The notes: generated from the letters alone by a model not told the origin. Numbered from the stretch's first letter, positions 21,333-32,837 are shown. The stretch: 64,000 nt of DNA from Mesodorylaimus sp. YZB2_4 (GCA_030248295.1 JASANH010001346.1:53835-117834); one strand, 5' to 3'. Numbers and translations are program-made.

Positions 21333-22744
21333 TGCCATCATCATCATTTCACTCCTTCCCAAGCAAATACATGCTCTTGACAGGAGAGGGAGAGACACAA
21401 AATTAATTAAGGTTCACGCGAGATCAAGTTACTGTCATCTCATGGTACAGAATCCCGCAAAAGAGTCGCAGAAAAAACAAAACTCTGTTTGTAGGACTTA
21501 AAGTTATGACTTGGAAAATCCAAATGATGTGGTTCACAGAGTCGCCAACCAACAGGACACTCTCCGATTTTGTGAATAAAACGAGGATTCCCAAACAATA
21601 AAGCCCATGGTGAAGTCTACAAAATAAACCCAATCTGGCACGTTCACAGAGATCATATAATTTGGACCAGCCTGCTTTAGACAAGGTGGCCTCGTACGAC
21701 ATAGTGAAATTATTCAGATACAGTCGTAGAGCGAACTTAGCTTGGCTAACTTAGCCCTTAGAATGGGTGCGCGGCTTACATGTATAGTACAGTATGTATG
21801 TCCGGCGTTAAATTTTGTGGTCTGCCAAAATGTCTGAAGTCATTCATTTTTAATTATAAAACAACATGAGACCTGTCTCAGGACGAGCCCAAATCTACGA
21901 ATAAGACACCTCCGGGCCAGCTTTTGTGACTTCCTGAATTGGTGTCTAAGCGTTGTCCCAACTTGATGCCCCAAATGGTGCCCTAAATTTCAGGACAGGA
22001 ACGAATAATTGTGCCTGTCCTAAAATTAGGATCGCATTGTGGAGCTGGCCTCTGCTGACAGTGAGTCTTGTGCTATTGCACTTATCTTACTCATATAATT
22101 CTCATCTGTTCATAACCAAGCCGGCCTCATTAGCGCGAGATATTCTGGCTGTAAGGCACCTTTTCTCGTATTACGAGGAAAATAAATTAATCGTGTGGAG
22201 GCACATTAAGCAGGAATTGAGGTTATAACCAAAAAGATCTATTTTCGATTCTGAATGGGTGAAATTAATTCGTGTAAAATAAAAGAAGACTTATACACGC
22301 AGTTTTGTAAACGGACCTTGAATAAAGAAATCGACACTGAGCCACCCAATTTGACAATCGAAGAAACGAACAAGCAACTAACGACTAACCCTTTCGGGAT
22401 GAGAGCAGGCTGTTTTATAGCTAGCTGATTGGCCACGACCAAGGCGCGAGGCGTGGCTAAGCGAGCGGGCGAGCGGACGTCAAGGCGGCGAGCGAGCGGG
22501 TGTCTAGATTCCGTGTCTATTTTTATGGTTACGCTAACACGTGACGGCGACCAGCGACCAATGACCTCCAAAAAACTGACACACAGCCTCTGTTAGTAGA
22601 CACGCATCTGTTTGCAAATACACTAATCTTCAAAAAAATCATCCAAAAAGAATTTTATTCAAAAACCATTACATGATAAAAACCACTGTATGAATAAAAA
22701 AGTGATAAAAAACACAAAGCTGAAAAAAAATGATCTAAAAGCGT
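21333..22744. other. no gene recognised
   Basis: Holds a minus-strand open frame of 110 codons at 22,239-22,571 without motifs. Near 22,440-22,500 there are GCGAGCGGGCGAGCGG words and a CTGATTGGCC (CCAAT-type) word, so a promoter-like GC island is possible. Nothing firmer. Confidence 0.35.
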
Positions 22745-22812
22745 CACATCGTCGCCGTCACTGTCGCCGTCGCTGTCGCTGTCGCCGTCATTGTTGCTGT
22801 TGCTGCTGTAAG
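22745..22812. repeat. CGTCGC/CTGTCGC trinucleotide tract
   Basis: Imperfect (GTCGCC)n and (TGTTGC)n repeats. The right end (22,791-22,812) encodes the polyglutamine tail of the HMG-like exon on the minus strand. The left part is its 3' untranslated region. Confidence 0.85.
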
Positions 22813-22981
22813 ATAGCAGCCGCCTGCTGCTTCCAGTTCGTACGCTCCTCCTTGGACAAATTTGGCCAAGTGTGATCGGCCATTGAACAGGCCTTACCCA
22901 TGTCGGCGGCCAGGCCTGTGTTTAAATATGTGACACGAGCGTATAGAGAAAACCCAGCCAAACGAGGCATCGTAAAGTGTT
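22788..22981 (-). CDS. HMG-box-like C-terminal exon with polyglutamine end
   Basis: A single exon, opened by a good acceptor (ATTTTATTTTAG, exon from 22,981) and closed by TGA at 22,788. The 64 residues contain PRLAGFSLYARVTY, then W-P-NLSKEERTNWKQQAAAIL, then six glutamines. The order (proline-aromatic start, WxxLSxxERxxWxxxA) resembles an HMG-box DNA-binding domain, but the middle is short and divergent. Upstream exons were not identified. It may belong to the same gene as the exon pair at 23.6-24.0 kb on this strand, but I could not connect them. This is one of the few possible host genes in the window. Confidence 0.5.
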
Positions 22982-23027
22982 CTAAAATAAAATGTAACCT
23001 GATCAAGACAAGGAGGAAATGTGATCG

Positions 23028-23051
23028 AAATAATAATAATAATAATAATAA
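23028..23051. repeat. (AAT)n microsatellite
   Basis: Eight AAT units. It lies inside the presumed intron upstream of the HMG-like exon. Confidence 0.95.
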
Positions 23052-23618
23052 GGGTAGTTACTCGAGCTGAATATGACGAAGAAAGAACAGGGCGGTGCGC
23101 CAATAAGTTTTAAGATTCTCTAACAACTGTCCGTAGCCAAGTTTCTCTGCAGGAGTGAACACAGCTCAAGGATTCCCCAGCCATTTATCGCGCACAGAAA
23201 TATACCATTTTACAAAATAGCTATAGCTACGCCTAAAAGGGGCGAAATAGCTAAAGAGGAAGGAAAGGCAAGTCTACAGAAAAAACAAATATATTTGGGG
23301 TAGAAAAAGAGAGATGATGATTCAATGCCAAAGAAGTATTTTTTCAAGGGATAGATGATGGGTGGTTGGATATATACTGTATATAAACAGACAGGTTAGC
23401 TGGGTTCAGGTGACTGGATTAGACTCGGGGTACGGTTTGGCTCAGTATTTGTAGCCCCTGTAGCTGCAGCTGGCAATGCCAAGGCGACTTTTACGATGAA
23501 CAGACTGGAAATGGACCCACCCAGCAATCGCTGCGTAACCTTAATGTTTGAAAAAATTAAAACCAAAATTTTCGAGTGTAGTAAAATGAAATGGAGTGGG
23601 ATGGTTTCATAAACAACC

Positions 23619-24014
23619 CTAACTCGCCAAAAATGGTTTTTTGAATTGGTTTGGCCACTTGAGAAAAGAACCACACTCAACAAGACCCACCGCAAACCCG
23701 ACAGTCTCCATGACCTGTTTTATGTATCTTTGTTTGAGGTGGCTGCATACGGCTACAAAAGCGGCGCTGAGGTACATACCGCGCATTGCTGAAGCACATT
23801 GCGTGTGCACGTGTAGTTAATTACACACTAACGTACCTGCGGCGGCGTTGGGATGATTATTGTATTGTCCATTCCACTCCTGACTCCCCAAAAGTGGCCA
23901 AGCTGCTTCAACCATTTTGTACGTGTCGAAGGTTCCTATGGACTGTTCTTCGACCACAGGTTGCAGCTGCCGCTCCTGCTGCTCGCGTTCTTGCTGCAGT
24001 GCTTGCAGTTGTTG
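23619..24014 (-). CDS. hypothetical two-exon reading frame, Q/E-rich
   Basis: Minus strand. The upstream exon is open from 24,014 to 23,837 and contains LQALQQEREQQERQLQ, a glutamine/glutamate-rich helix, then FDTYKMVEAAWPLLGSQEW. It ends at a donor GTACGTTAG. A 48-bp intron ends in GTGCTTCAG at 23,789. The next exon (23,788-23,619) continues in phase with AMRGMYLSAAFVAVCSHLKQ and stops at TAG. The phase agreement across a canonical short intron supports a real or recently real gene. The start was not found: two TAA codons lie upstream in this frame, near 24,015 and 24,070. No family is recognised. Confidence 0.4.
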
Positions 24015-24137
24015 TTAACACAACTCTGGAGCCTCTTGGTCCCCCTCGACCTTCTCCTGGCTCGCTTACTCTGGCGAAGTTACGACGGCCATCATGCAAG
24101 ATCAGGCAAAAGTGTCCGCCAGCCCCGATCCACACCG

Positions 24138-24308
24138 AAACGTCCTAAAAAGTGAAGCAGCAACATGTATAAGATGCGATGAGATGCGATGTCGGCCAGC
24201 CGCATACGCAGTTGACAGTTCGTGGCGGACAACGAAAAACCTGTAATTTCATCCCCACCAAAACGTCCTGAAAAGTGAGGCAGAAGCACCAGTGAGATGC
24301 GATGAGAT
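24138..24308 (+). repeat. about 50-bp direct repeat pair
   Basis: AAACGTCCTAAAAAGTGAAG...GATGCGATGAGATG at 24,138-24,190 recurs as AAACGTCCTGAAAAGTGAGG...GATGCGATGAGATC at 24,258-24,308, about 120 bp downstream. Confidence 0.8.
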
Positions 24309-24507
24309 CAGTACGACGACATAACTGTGGTAGGTGCTCGAGGAAAACTGAAGTGAGACAAGAAAGAAATAAAAACGATGTGCTGTCTGGAATAGATGTG
24401 TTTGGGTTAGAGTCGAAAATCAACTTTTAAGGAACACTATGGGACCAGACCAGTAATTAAAGTGAAGTTTGTGTGCTAAACTGAACTTAAACATCGACCA
24501 CAGTTTG

Positions 24508-24883
24508 TACGTGATCTTTCACTGCATTTCCCCACGCTTTGACTTTCACATTTATCTGCAATACCACAACATACACGCATTTGACATCCAGCATTGCATG
24601 TCGCCAGACACCGGGACCCGACCCAAAAGTCCCTGACCCGAAATTTTGGGTCGGGTTAACCCGAACTCGTTTATATATATATATATATATGTATTAATCG
24701 TATATCCCACAATAGCGGTCGAATAATTTTTTCGAAACCTTAAATCTAAAAGCGACTTTGGTCTGTCCACTGGAGACAAGATTTAACAAGTCCGAATAAT
24801 TGGCGTGGATAATAGAGACAACTCTGTCATAACTTTTAGAGTCTGAGACAGCTTATCCTTGGTTGAACAAAGAAATAGCCAAC
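24508..24883 (-). repeat. about 390-bp dispersed repeat, inverted copy
   Basis: Reverse complement of 20,704-21,092. It includes the (AT)n tract, the CCCGACCC/GGGTCGGG pair and the GTACGTGATC edge. The two copies enclose 3.4 kb containing the HMG-like and Q-rich reading frames. Confidence 0.88.
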
Positions 24884-24918
24884 GCTATACATGTATGTAT
24901 GGTGTAGGCGGCTTGGGA

Positions 24919-24948
24919 GCTCGCATCAGGCCGTAGCCTGATGCGAGC
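24919..24948. repeat. 13-bp perfect hairpin, 4-nt loop
   Basis: GCTCGCATCAGGC and GCCTGATGCGAGC pair perfectly around CGTA. This is the tightest perfect hairpin I saw in the window. No T run follows, so it is not a simple terminator. It lies 36 bp outside the inverted 390-bp repeat. Confidence 0.92.
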
Positions 24949-26241
24949 CACCCATAAACTGACCTCATGATTGATAAAATGTATGTATATATTTCGCGTT
25001 AGTAAGTTGCTAAATTATGCCCTGCACGAAATGAGAGGTCTTGATTCGATCTTGGGGTTTTATCTAGTCTCATATGCCACTGCACGAGAGATTTTTGCAC
25101 CTGTCTTTCGAAGCAGAAGTTTGAGCTTATAAGACTGAATTCTTAATCTTCGACGTTAGATAAGTTAACGGTAGTGCCGTAAATAACCAGAAGGTTGGTT
25201 CCCTCATACCGCTGCTACATCTTTGCGATCTAACCCACGTTGCTTGTTAGGATGCTTTCAATAAGCATGCCATGCAGCACATTTTGGTAGCAGGACAATG
25301 TAAAAATGTCTAAAACTGCTTAGCTTACTTGTTCAGTACCTACTAAGCTCCCCCATCTCGCCCGCATGGCATTCCTCCGCTTTGATTTTTATTTAGGCTT
25401 GATCGAGTCTGCTAAAAAAAACAGTCTTAACCCCACTAATAATGAGAAATTGATCATTTACTATATACGATTCGGCTGGGCCCTGTCATGAAATTTTTGA
25501 GAGCAGAAGAAGGCCTCACTGCAACTATAATCATTGCATAGTAGCTCAACCCACAACACTATTCGTGCACCGAGTGGTCGAATATTTATCGCCCAGCAGA
25601 GCCCTGTAAGGCATTTTAGAAAACAACTCGTTCAAAGACATAATGGTCATGGTCAGATTTATGCACTATGTAGGTTTGATTAGACAAAATTACCTCAGAG
25701 CAAGCGCCTTACGCTGCACACTTTCATTGACTGTGACTAAAGATTCTTGTGGTTTCTGCTGCAACTGCATGATAATAATTGTCATTCGATACCCGAAGAG
25801 GTTTTTTTCGATACAGTATGCCATACTGACACAGGGAACGGAATTCCAGGAGAAAATACCAAACTAAAAATATGCTGTCCGCGTACAGGGTATATGTATC
25901 ACTCGACAGGTTTTGGCAGTGGCCCCCAAAAAAAGAAAACCTTTTTAAGTACACTAGTAGGCCAAACAAATATAAACGTCATACACGAATGAGCTATTTT
26001 TTGAACCATCCCTCACCATCTGTCGCGGAAAACTCATATTCCTGTTCTGACCACCCCGAAACGTCATCATATGTAGAAGCACTAATACCATTTGGTATCT
26101 CCTCGAGTAAAATAGGCACCTACTGTAGATTTTCTCCCATAACGATTAACAGGTCAGGCATCTCAACCTAGTGGGCTTCCCATACAGTTTTGGAACTGGA
26201 CGAATACATCTTTTTACATACCCGAAATGTTACTAGAATGC

Positions 26242-26304
26242 TGTAGGTAGGTGAGTGGGTGAGGTTGGTGAGTGGGTGAGTGGGTGGGTGAGGTGAGTGG
26301 GTGC
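26242..26304. repeat. (GGTGAGTG)n minisatellite
   Basis: Degenerate units GGTGAGTG and GGGTGAGT, G-rich on the plus strand. Confidence 0.9.
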
Positions 26305-27118
26305 GGCTTTGATCAGTTGGTTTTGACAAAAAATGGCTCTTTTTGACTACGCCAGCATACCAGAAAAACAAGATGAAAAGGGATGCGCTCCAGGAACATT
26401 GCTATTGTCAAAAATTTTTTATATCAAACATTTTTCGTAGAACTACCACCCATCCTTGTGCTCATCAAAGATCGAAGCGAATATCAGGATATCACCCCCT
26501 ATGATTCGTACTGGGGGCAGTATATGTACATTCGATGTTTCGCATTGCTGTAACTTATATGTATAGTATGCTGCCACGCTGCAAACCTTGACCATGGATC
26601 TTCTGCAGTAGGTACACTATGTCCCATCTAGTGGTGAAAAAGGTGGTGAGAAAACATGCAACAATCGCGTTAGCAGCAACCAACATGTGAAAGCGACAAT
26701 TCGAATGCAGAATATCTGCTAGTGTATGATCAGCGTCGTATTGTTCTTGACTCCCCCAGATTCCCCGCTATACAAAGTCGTTTTCTAGCTTACCCCTCCC
26801 CCATCTGGCGTGCAACATCTTATTTGTACAGCTTCATTGCTTAAACAGATTGTTCATTGATCGCATTCTGTAACATTGCAGGCATTGTTAAAGATTCCCT
26901 TGACTGACTCCACAAAAAGTCCAGAGCCAAGAAATTGTATGCGTTTAAAAAAAATACGAAGAAACACTGATAACATTATCATTCAATTCTGCTGTGGCAA
27001 TGGATTTTATTGGTTTCAAGGTTTATGTTTTACTCAGTTTTAATTTACATCTCTCACAATTTCTCTGAATTTGCAGTCGGATTTAGGTGGATTGTGTCTC
27101 ATTTCGACCAGTTTTTTT

Positions 27119-27176
27119 CTAAGAAGTGACTCGTTTTCAACCAATTTTTAATTAAGGTTGGAAAAAACTTCTTACT
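27119..27176. repeat. imperfect palindrome
   Basis: CTAAGAAGT and TTTTCAACC on the left mirror GGTTGGAAAA and ACTTCTTA on the right around an AT-rich centre (AATTTTTAATTAA). The stem is interrupted. Confidence 0.65.
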
Positions 27177-27356
27177 TAAGCTCGAGTCACTCTTGGCTTG
27201 TCCCTTTTAGTTGAGCTCTCCTTTTGGCTAGAGTGTCAATTCAGCCAGTCTCATATCAACCAGTTGGGATAGGAATGAAGCAAGTGTTGCCATAAGAACT
27301 AGTTACATACTGTATATATTGTATATTCAGAACCCATGTCACCATAGTCTTCTTTG

Positions 27357-27510
27357 TATGAGGATAGCCAAACATTCCATTCTTTTTTAAAAACAACGTT
27401 TTGCAGTTTGGCATCCTATTTTACAAAGTGCTCGCAGTGTCCAAGCGAACAAATCAAGTACAGTATGTACCTAATTCATGTGTGCAATCTTGAATTTTTT
27501 GCGCTAGCAC
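27357..27510 (+). repeat. diverged about 150-bp repeat, copy 1
   Basis: Shares ordered words with 28,988-29,135: GAGGATAGCCAA / GAAGATGGCCAA, GCATCCTATT, TGTCC-AGC-AA, and ATTCATGTGTGCA / TTATGCATGCACA. Roughly 65-70 percent identical with indels. Function unknown. Confidence 0.6.
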
Positions 27511-28987
27511 ATGGTGAGGAGCAGATAATAAGGTATTGCAATAAAATATATTCTAGCGTTGCGAATGTTCCCATCGACATTGATAACGTTATGTCTTTGG
27601 TCACGCGGAGGTATAGCATTTTTTTATTTTCAGGTCTTCATCCTTTGCCTTGATCATCTGATAATCAGTATCAGTGAACTCATTGCAGCGCAGTCGTGCC
27701 TAGATGCTGTATTTAAACAGTATCCACTGCACCTTACAGACTGGCTGTGCAGGGATGCCATCCAAATCGGTACCAGCCTACAGGAGTTTTGGTTGAATCG
27801 GAACTGGCAATATAAATATTAGCTAGAACTAGTTGCTGGCCTTATTCGACGAGCCCTTTAGATTTTGTAACGAAGTCGACATACAAATAAGACTGGATAT
27901 TATAAATAGAAATCAAATGTTGATATCGTTTTCCTTATCTCCATCTAAATCAAATTAGCTTTAACATCTTTCAAGACATTAATTTCATATTTTTTTCTTT
28001 TGTGGCTGAAATAATAATGACGATAAAAGCTACCTCTAGAAAAAAAAGACTTAGCTGAAAGCACGAAATAATCCCGAAAACCCAACCCGAAAAGTCAGAT
28101 ACAGGATGGGTCAGGTTTCGATTTTGGAGCTCCAAGAAACCCGACTTTTATGACTCACTAGACGGAACCCGATACAAATTTCCTTCTTTAGGTGATGGGT
28201 CTTTTATAAACAATACCTAAGCCTGCACATGTTTGGAATTGGATCATTACGTAGGTTGGGTAATGTTTGCTATCCTGCGCGAAAAATTAGTCACCATCAT
28301 GTGACCATGTGTGGTAAGGTCAAGTCGAGACAGGCATGTATGTGGACTGGCATCTTGGGACGTGCATTTTTGTGGCATGAGGTATGAAACTGCAACACTA
28401 GTTAGCAGACATCGCACACGACACTAGTTAGCAGACATGGCCTACGCGAAGTTTCTATTCCAAATAAGCGGCAAATTTGAATATTTTGAACAATACAATT
28501 AAAAAAATCTTTTTGGATTATTCGTCTCCCCATGGATGGGAGCTACCATATTCCAAGCCGGAGTCTCTCATTCAAAAACGGTTCCCGCGCAAATTGATGT
28601 CAACATAGGAAATTTGTTTATAAAAGACCTGGGTCTTATAGCCCCCTTGTTTTGCCCATAATTTGCATAAAATTAACATGGAAATACGGAAGATATATCT
28701 TCGACATGAGAAATAAATATATTGGTCAGAGAGTTAGAGAAAAGAAGCCAGAAAAAAAGGCTTGTTGGCTTGGTCGTGACGTGTTTGGCAGACATTTCTT
28801 GGGTTGGGTCAGGCTCAGGTAAACCACCCATCAGTTCGGGTCGGGTTCGGGTTTTGCATTTTAGGTCTCAGGTTTGGTCGCGTACACTTTCCTTACCCGA
28901 TGTCCGACCTAGGTTTTAACCAATGTTTTTTTTCCAGTCAGTGACCTGTTTCAGTCAGGGTCCCATCCCCACCAAAATACTATATGT
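27511..28987. other. no gene; GGGTCGGG block near 28.8 kb
   Basis: Contains the 27-bp tandem above and two blocks of GGGTCAGG/GGGTCGGGTTCGGG words (28,080-28,180 and 28,800-28,910) of the dispersed GGGTCGG type. Nothing coding is recognised. Confidence 0.5.
28396..28448. repeat. 27-bp tandem duplication
   Basis: ACACTAGTTAGCAGACAT with a variable GC/CG tail occurs twice in tandem. Confidence 0.9.
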
Positions 28988-29135
28988 TATTTGAAGATGG
29001 CCAAGTATTCTTCAACGCATTGTCCCCATTTCAACAGCATCCTATTCACAAAATGCGCCTATTGTCCGAGCAAATGAATCAAGTAATTCAAGTAGGCTTA
29101 AATTTTATGCATGCACATGCTGGGGGCATAAATGG
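28988..29135 (+). repeat. diverged about 150-bp repeat, copy 2
   Basis: Partner of 27,357-27,510. It lies about 55 bp before the solo LTR at 29.19 kb. Confidence 0.6.
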
Positions 29136-29189
29136 CGAGGAGAGTAATAGGTGCCTCAGTGTACCTACTCTATAGTAGCATAGAGCATC

Positions 29190-29620
29190 TATGTTGTGTG
29201 TCTACAGTATGTTGCACAGACTATTTGTTTTCCTCCCTGGTCAGGGCTGAGTGAGAATGATCGTGAAAGGCCAAGCTGACTGGCTTTAATAACATGCGAG
29301 GGATTGATGAGACTAGTTTCTAGACCTAAGCATCGCCTACATACAGTAAAAGGCCCTGCTCTCTGCCTCCCGGGATAGGTCTGTTCGATAAGTCTATTTC
29401 TCGACGACTCAATGTTTTGTAGCTGGCTCTTCTGATTCTGCATGAGTTCCTCACTAATAGTTACAAGAATGCTGGCGACAATAAATAATACTAATTGCTG
29501 TAATGGCGAGCTGCGTGGTTTAATTCAAACCTTCCATCGCAGCACACTTGGCTCAGTGTTACTGCACAAGAACTTCACTGTTTTAGCAGTGTTCGATGTG
29601 TCTGGCGGAATGTACATGTG
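29190..29620 (+). mobile_element. solo LTR, plus orientation
   Basis: About 430 bp that matches, diverged, the reverse complement of 32,838-33,255. Shared landmarks in order: GCACAGACTATTTGT, CCTCCCTGGTCAGGGC, GCTGACTGG, AACATGCGAGG, TGTAGCTGGCTCTTC, an AATAAA polyadenylation-type signal, GCTGCGTGG, and TCTGGCG at the outer 3' edge where a primer-binding site would start. The TATA position is degraded here. No internal retroelement ORF follows. Confidence 0.75.
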
Positions 29621-30533
29621 TTGAGAACCATCTCCAATGCCCTATCGCCAAAAACATATTCTGACCCTTTACAGTAACAATGTACTGTACTGTATGCATT
29701 TTTGCTCAGAATCATGCTGGACCTGCTCGAAATAAAATAAGCCCTGTGACTCACATCCCCACATTAGACCTTTGAAATCTTATATTCAAGAGGTGACAAG
29801 CAAGAATTAATGGCAAATCATTTTGTGTGCTCTTTCCCTCCGCCATCGAGCTCGCATATCTACGTTTAGCGATCTGGCAAAGTGTACACATGATAAACAG
29901 GGGGTATTTTTTTAAATTCTGAAAGTTGGGGGTAAGTTGTTCTGAGTCCGAGCCTCGACTTAAATTTAGTTGCAATGAACTCTCGTTTTCCGCTGGGCAT
30001 CCCCAGGTTTAAATAGTATGGATCAGTTTCATGAATTCGATCGCAACTATTTTTTATGCATATTGATTCACGATCATGGAGGAAACCAATGAATGGTAAA
30101 AAATAAAGGCACATTATATTACAGTAGTCAAGAAAACGCTGGAGTAAAGAATAAATGATCTGCCTGTCGACTAGTCCAAAACTTTGCTTTTTTGCACGAT
30201 AGACACGTGAGTGGCTGGGAGTTTTATAACAACCATAAAAAACATTGACCATTAGACCGTCATTTGTGTATTTTGGGGCTGTGTGGGAAAGATGATCTTG
30301 ATTCTACTTTTTGCAGCACATTGATAAATTGCAAGTATGTCAATGCAACAACAACAATTTCATATTAATTGCAGTAGGCCTTCTCATGGAATCAATACTA
30401 GACACATATCTTTGAAAAATAAAAATAAATATGTATATAATTTTAACACCAATATATCGAAAAGATGCAGATAAAGATATCAATATTCGAAACACTCCAT
30501 TTATATAGTGGACGAAAGCAAATGGATCAGCAT
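29621..30533. other. no gene recognised
   Basis: Short frames only. The minus frame at 29,866-30,252 shows no family motif. ACTGTACTGTATGCA words at 29,680-29,700. Confidence 0.45.
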
Positions 30534-30950
30534 GCGAATAAGTGCGCACTCACTGACATAAGCATGAGAGACACCCTAGCCCACCAGCCCATGAGGCAGA
30601 TTTTTGTATGACCCTCTGTTTGTGTGCCAAGTCACACAGCTAATATAGGGCCCATATTAGGCTGATATTGGGCTGATATCACGCTCAGTGTGCACTTACA
30701 GGGGAGGGTTCGACTCCCGCCTCGGTACAAAATGATTGTCAATTATGTGTTTCTTAGCCCTCGAGTGCGCTGTATATAGTGCTTGGCTATGGATGAACTA
30801 TTACATGACATGACATGGGCCTATCCCAGTTCCGATAATAGCGGTCGGAATCCCCTACTATGGTCTTTTAATGGCTAGTCTGTAAGGCCGATAGTGTCTT
30901 TAGGCATTGCCTGCACTCACGGTCAACAATGGTAAAAATTCTAGCAGCAA
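30534..30950 (-). mobile_element. SINE-like repeat interrupted by another SINE
   Basis: The two ends (30,534-30,662 and 30,822-30,950) match 31,262-31,523 continuously. Here they are split by about 160 bp carrying a related SINE on the plus strand. On the minus strand the first part contains a tRNA-like head (GGCTGGTGGGCTAGGGTGTC, then TCTCATGC). Confidence 0.72.
30688..30818 (+). mobile_element. nested SINE copy, plus strand
   Basis: GGGTTCGACTCCCGCCTCGG is a good tRNA T-arm/B box. It is followed by AAAATGATTGTCAA, CCCTCGAGTGCGC and an ACATGACATGACATG tail, the same order as in the minus-strand SINE copies at 31.1 and 40.7 kb. It sits inside the repeat at 30,534-30,950. Confidence 0.75.
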
Positions 30951-31093
30951 CCATAATCGAGAACGGAAAATCTATGGTTCGGGGATAGGCTGGTTAATTT
31001 AAAATCTACTTGTTTTTCAATGGTTTTTCCTTTAGATTTTCCCGCCAAGTGGGTAAAGCATGTATGGCTTGCTGATTAAATGGATCGGCATGT

Positions 31094-31258
31094 GGTCATG
31101 TTTTACCACATAACGAAATGCTCATGCGCACTCGAGGGTGAAGGGACACATTTTACACGAAATGATTCACCAGCCCGCGAGTCCAACACTCGCCCGTAAC
31201 TGCGCACCTAGCGTGAGAGGCAGAGGCAGACGCCTAACTCACCAGACCACGAGGCCGG
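31094..31258 (-). mobile_element. class II tRNA-derived SINE, copy 2
   Basis: Matches 40,651-40,811 over its whole length with scattered substitutions and a 6-bp duplication (GGCAGA) in the anticodon region. tRNA head on the minus strand; 3' tip GTGGTAAAACATGACC. Confidence 0.85.
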
Positions 31259-31261
31259 ACG

Positions 31262-31523
31262 GCCGGATGTGGGTAAGTGCGCAGTCACTGACATGAGCGT
31301 GAGAGAGGTCCCTAGCCTGCCATCCCATGAGATGGATTTTCGTATGATCCTCTGTCTGTTTGCCCAGTCGCACAGCTTATATTGGGCCAATTCCTGCTTA
31401 GCTAGTGTCCCCTCATTTCGGTCAGAATCCCCTACTAGCATCCTTTTATGGCTAATCTGTCAGGCGGGCAATGTCTTCAGGTATGCCTGCGCCCATGACT
31501 TGGTGAACAATAGTCGAAATTCC
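31262..31523 (-). mobile_element. SINE-like repeat, uninterrupted copy
   Basis: Continuous version of the repeat split at 30,534-30,950. It abuts the tRNA head of SINE copy 2, so the SINEs form a cluster. Confidence 0.7.
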
Positions 31524-32837
31524 AATTTTGTGAAGTTTTTGTGAAGTTTGTGAAAAAAACAGGCTGACTGACATTTCAGCTCTAGATCGGACAAGGAGAG
31601 CATCTGCAACCAGTGTGGCTTATCCAGATTATGACAACAAACAAGAAGCCTGCAAACTGACGATGAGCGCAGCCCGATCAGGAAATTGAAAAAAGAAAAA
31701 TAAAAATGAGTGACACTCCTGAGGCGTATCCAAACAGTATAGGACTGAAAATGCAAGTGCAATAGCGCTCATATTGTCTAATGTCTGTGTGTCAAGCGTC
31801 GGCGTACATAGTTTCTTTCATGGAAATGATAAAAAATGATAAAGAATTACAAAATACGATTGATAGGTTTTTGTCATCAAGCTGCAGAGCAAGAAAAATG
31901 TATTGATAAAATCATAGGCCCTAGCAGGAACGATGGTCCATACACGTTTTTTTACAGCAGACATTTACGCATGTGCACACATAAAGTTCAGATTTACAAA
32001 TACCTACGGGTCCTTGGTGTATGTACAAGGTGCATAGTACTCGTACTTGACTTGCCCTGACTATTGTGACGCAACGAAAACGAGTAATTTCTGGGCTTCA
32101 GTCGCATCAAAATTACGAGAATCCGAGTGTAGGTGACTTTTTAAATTATTTCTCAGCAATTTCTGCTATCAGTAGCATACGGTACATTGAATTGGTGGTT
32201 ATGAATCTCCTATATCTACTGTTAGTGATTGTCAAACCTTCCTCGAAATGTTTGTAGTGACTTGTCGTAGCAGATAGAAAAAAAATGGAAGTATCTGAAA
32301 TGTAAAGGGAAACAACTGATTTGTTCAGTTATCCGTGGTTTTTATTGAACCATAGTTAAGCTTATTGTAACCAGGTGAAAATTCCTGGATGGCACTCGCA
32401 CCGCTCCAAGAAACATGCTAAACATTTCGCATTCCACCATCTTATTTTACACCTGCAAACGCTGCCATCGTAAGTGATATTGACAACTATTCCCCGCCAT
32501 GACTATACGGTAAGGACTGAACTGATATTGAACGGATGAACAGCTCAAGTGTACATGCACAGTATAGATCATGCTGCAGCAAAAGCCCCTTTTGATTAGA
32601 ATATTTTATACTTTCTCAGCAATTGTCGGAAACATTGACGGTGGGTGGTAAAAACATTGCTGAACTGGATCTGGCAATGTATAAATGATTATGTACCTTT
32701 AGAATGGATGACGTGTTTACCTTATAATTTTATCAGTTATTATATCCTGTATACTGTGCATGAAGACATAACTATGACTCATTATTTTCCGTGATGTCAA
32801 CGAAAACGTGTTTGGTCATGTCTCTAAACTGACGCCA
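31524..32837. other. no gene recognised
   Basis: Short frames on both strands, none with motifs. AT-rich. Confidence 0.45.

Larger units (their letters stand above)
24949..27356. other. gene-free stretch
   Basis: About 2.4 kb with no recognised coding or structural RNA. Short frames at 25.6-26.2 kb overlap each other in several frames without motifs. A simple repeat lies at 26,242-26,304. Confidence 0.5.

Noticed and set aside
23837-24070. Alternative genetic code with TAA/TAG read as glutamine
   Set aside because: TAA stops appear within Q-rich sequence here, and a TAG replaces Q in Gypsy. However the intact Tc1 ends at TAA at the normal family end, and the other cases sit in pseudogenes.
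23853-24155. Leucine-rich plus-strand frame
   Set aside because: Leucine runs are the complement of the minus-strand CAG/glutamine codons. No independent signal.
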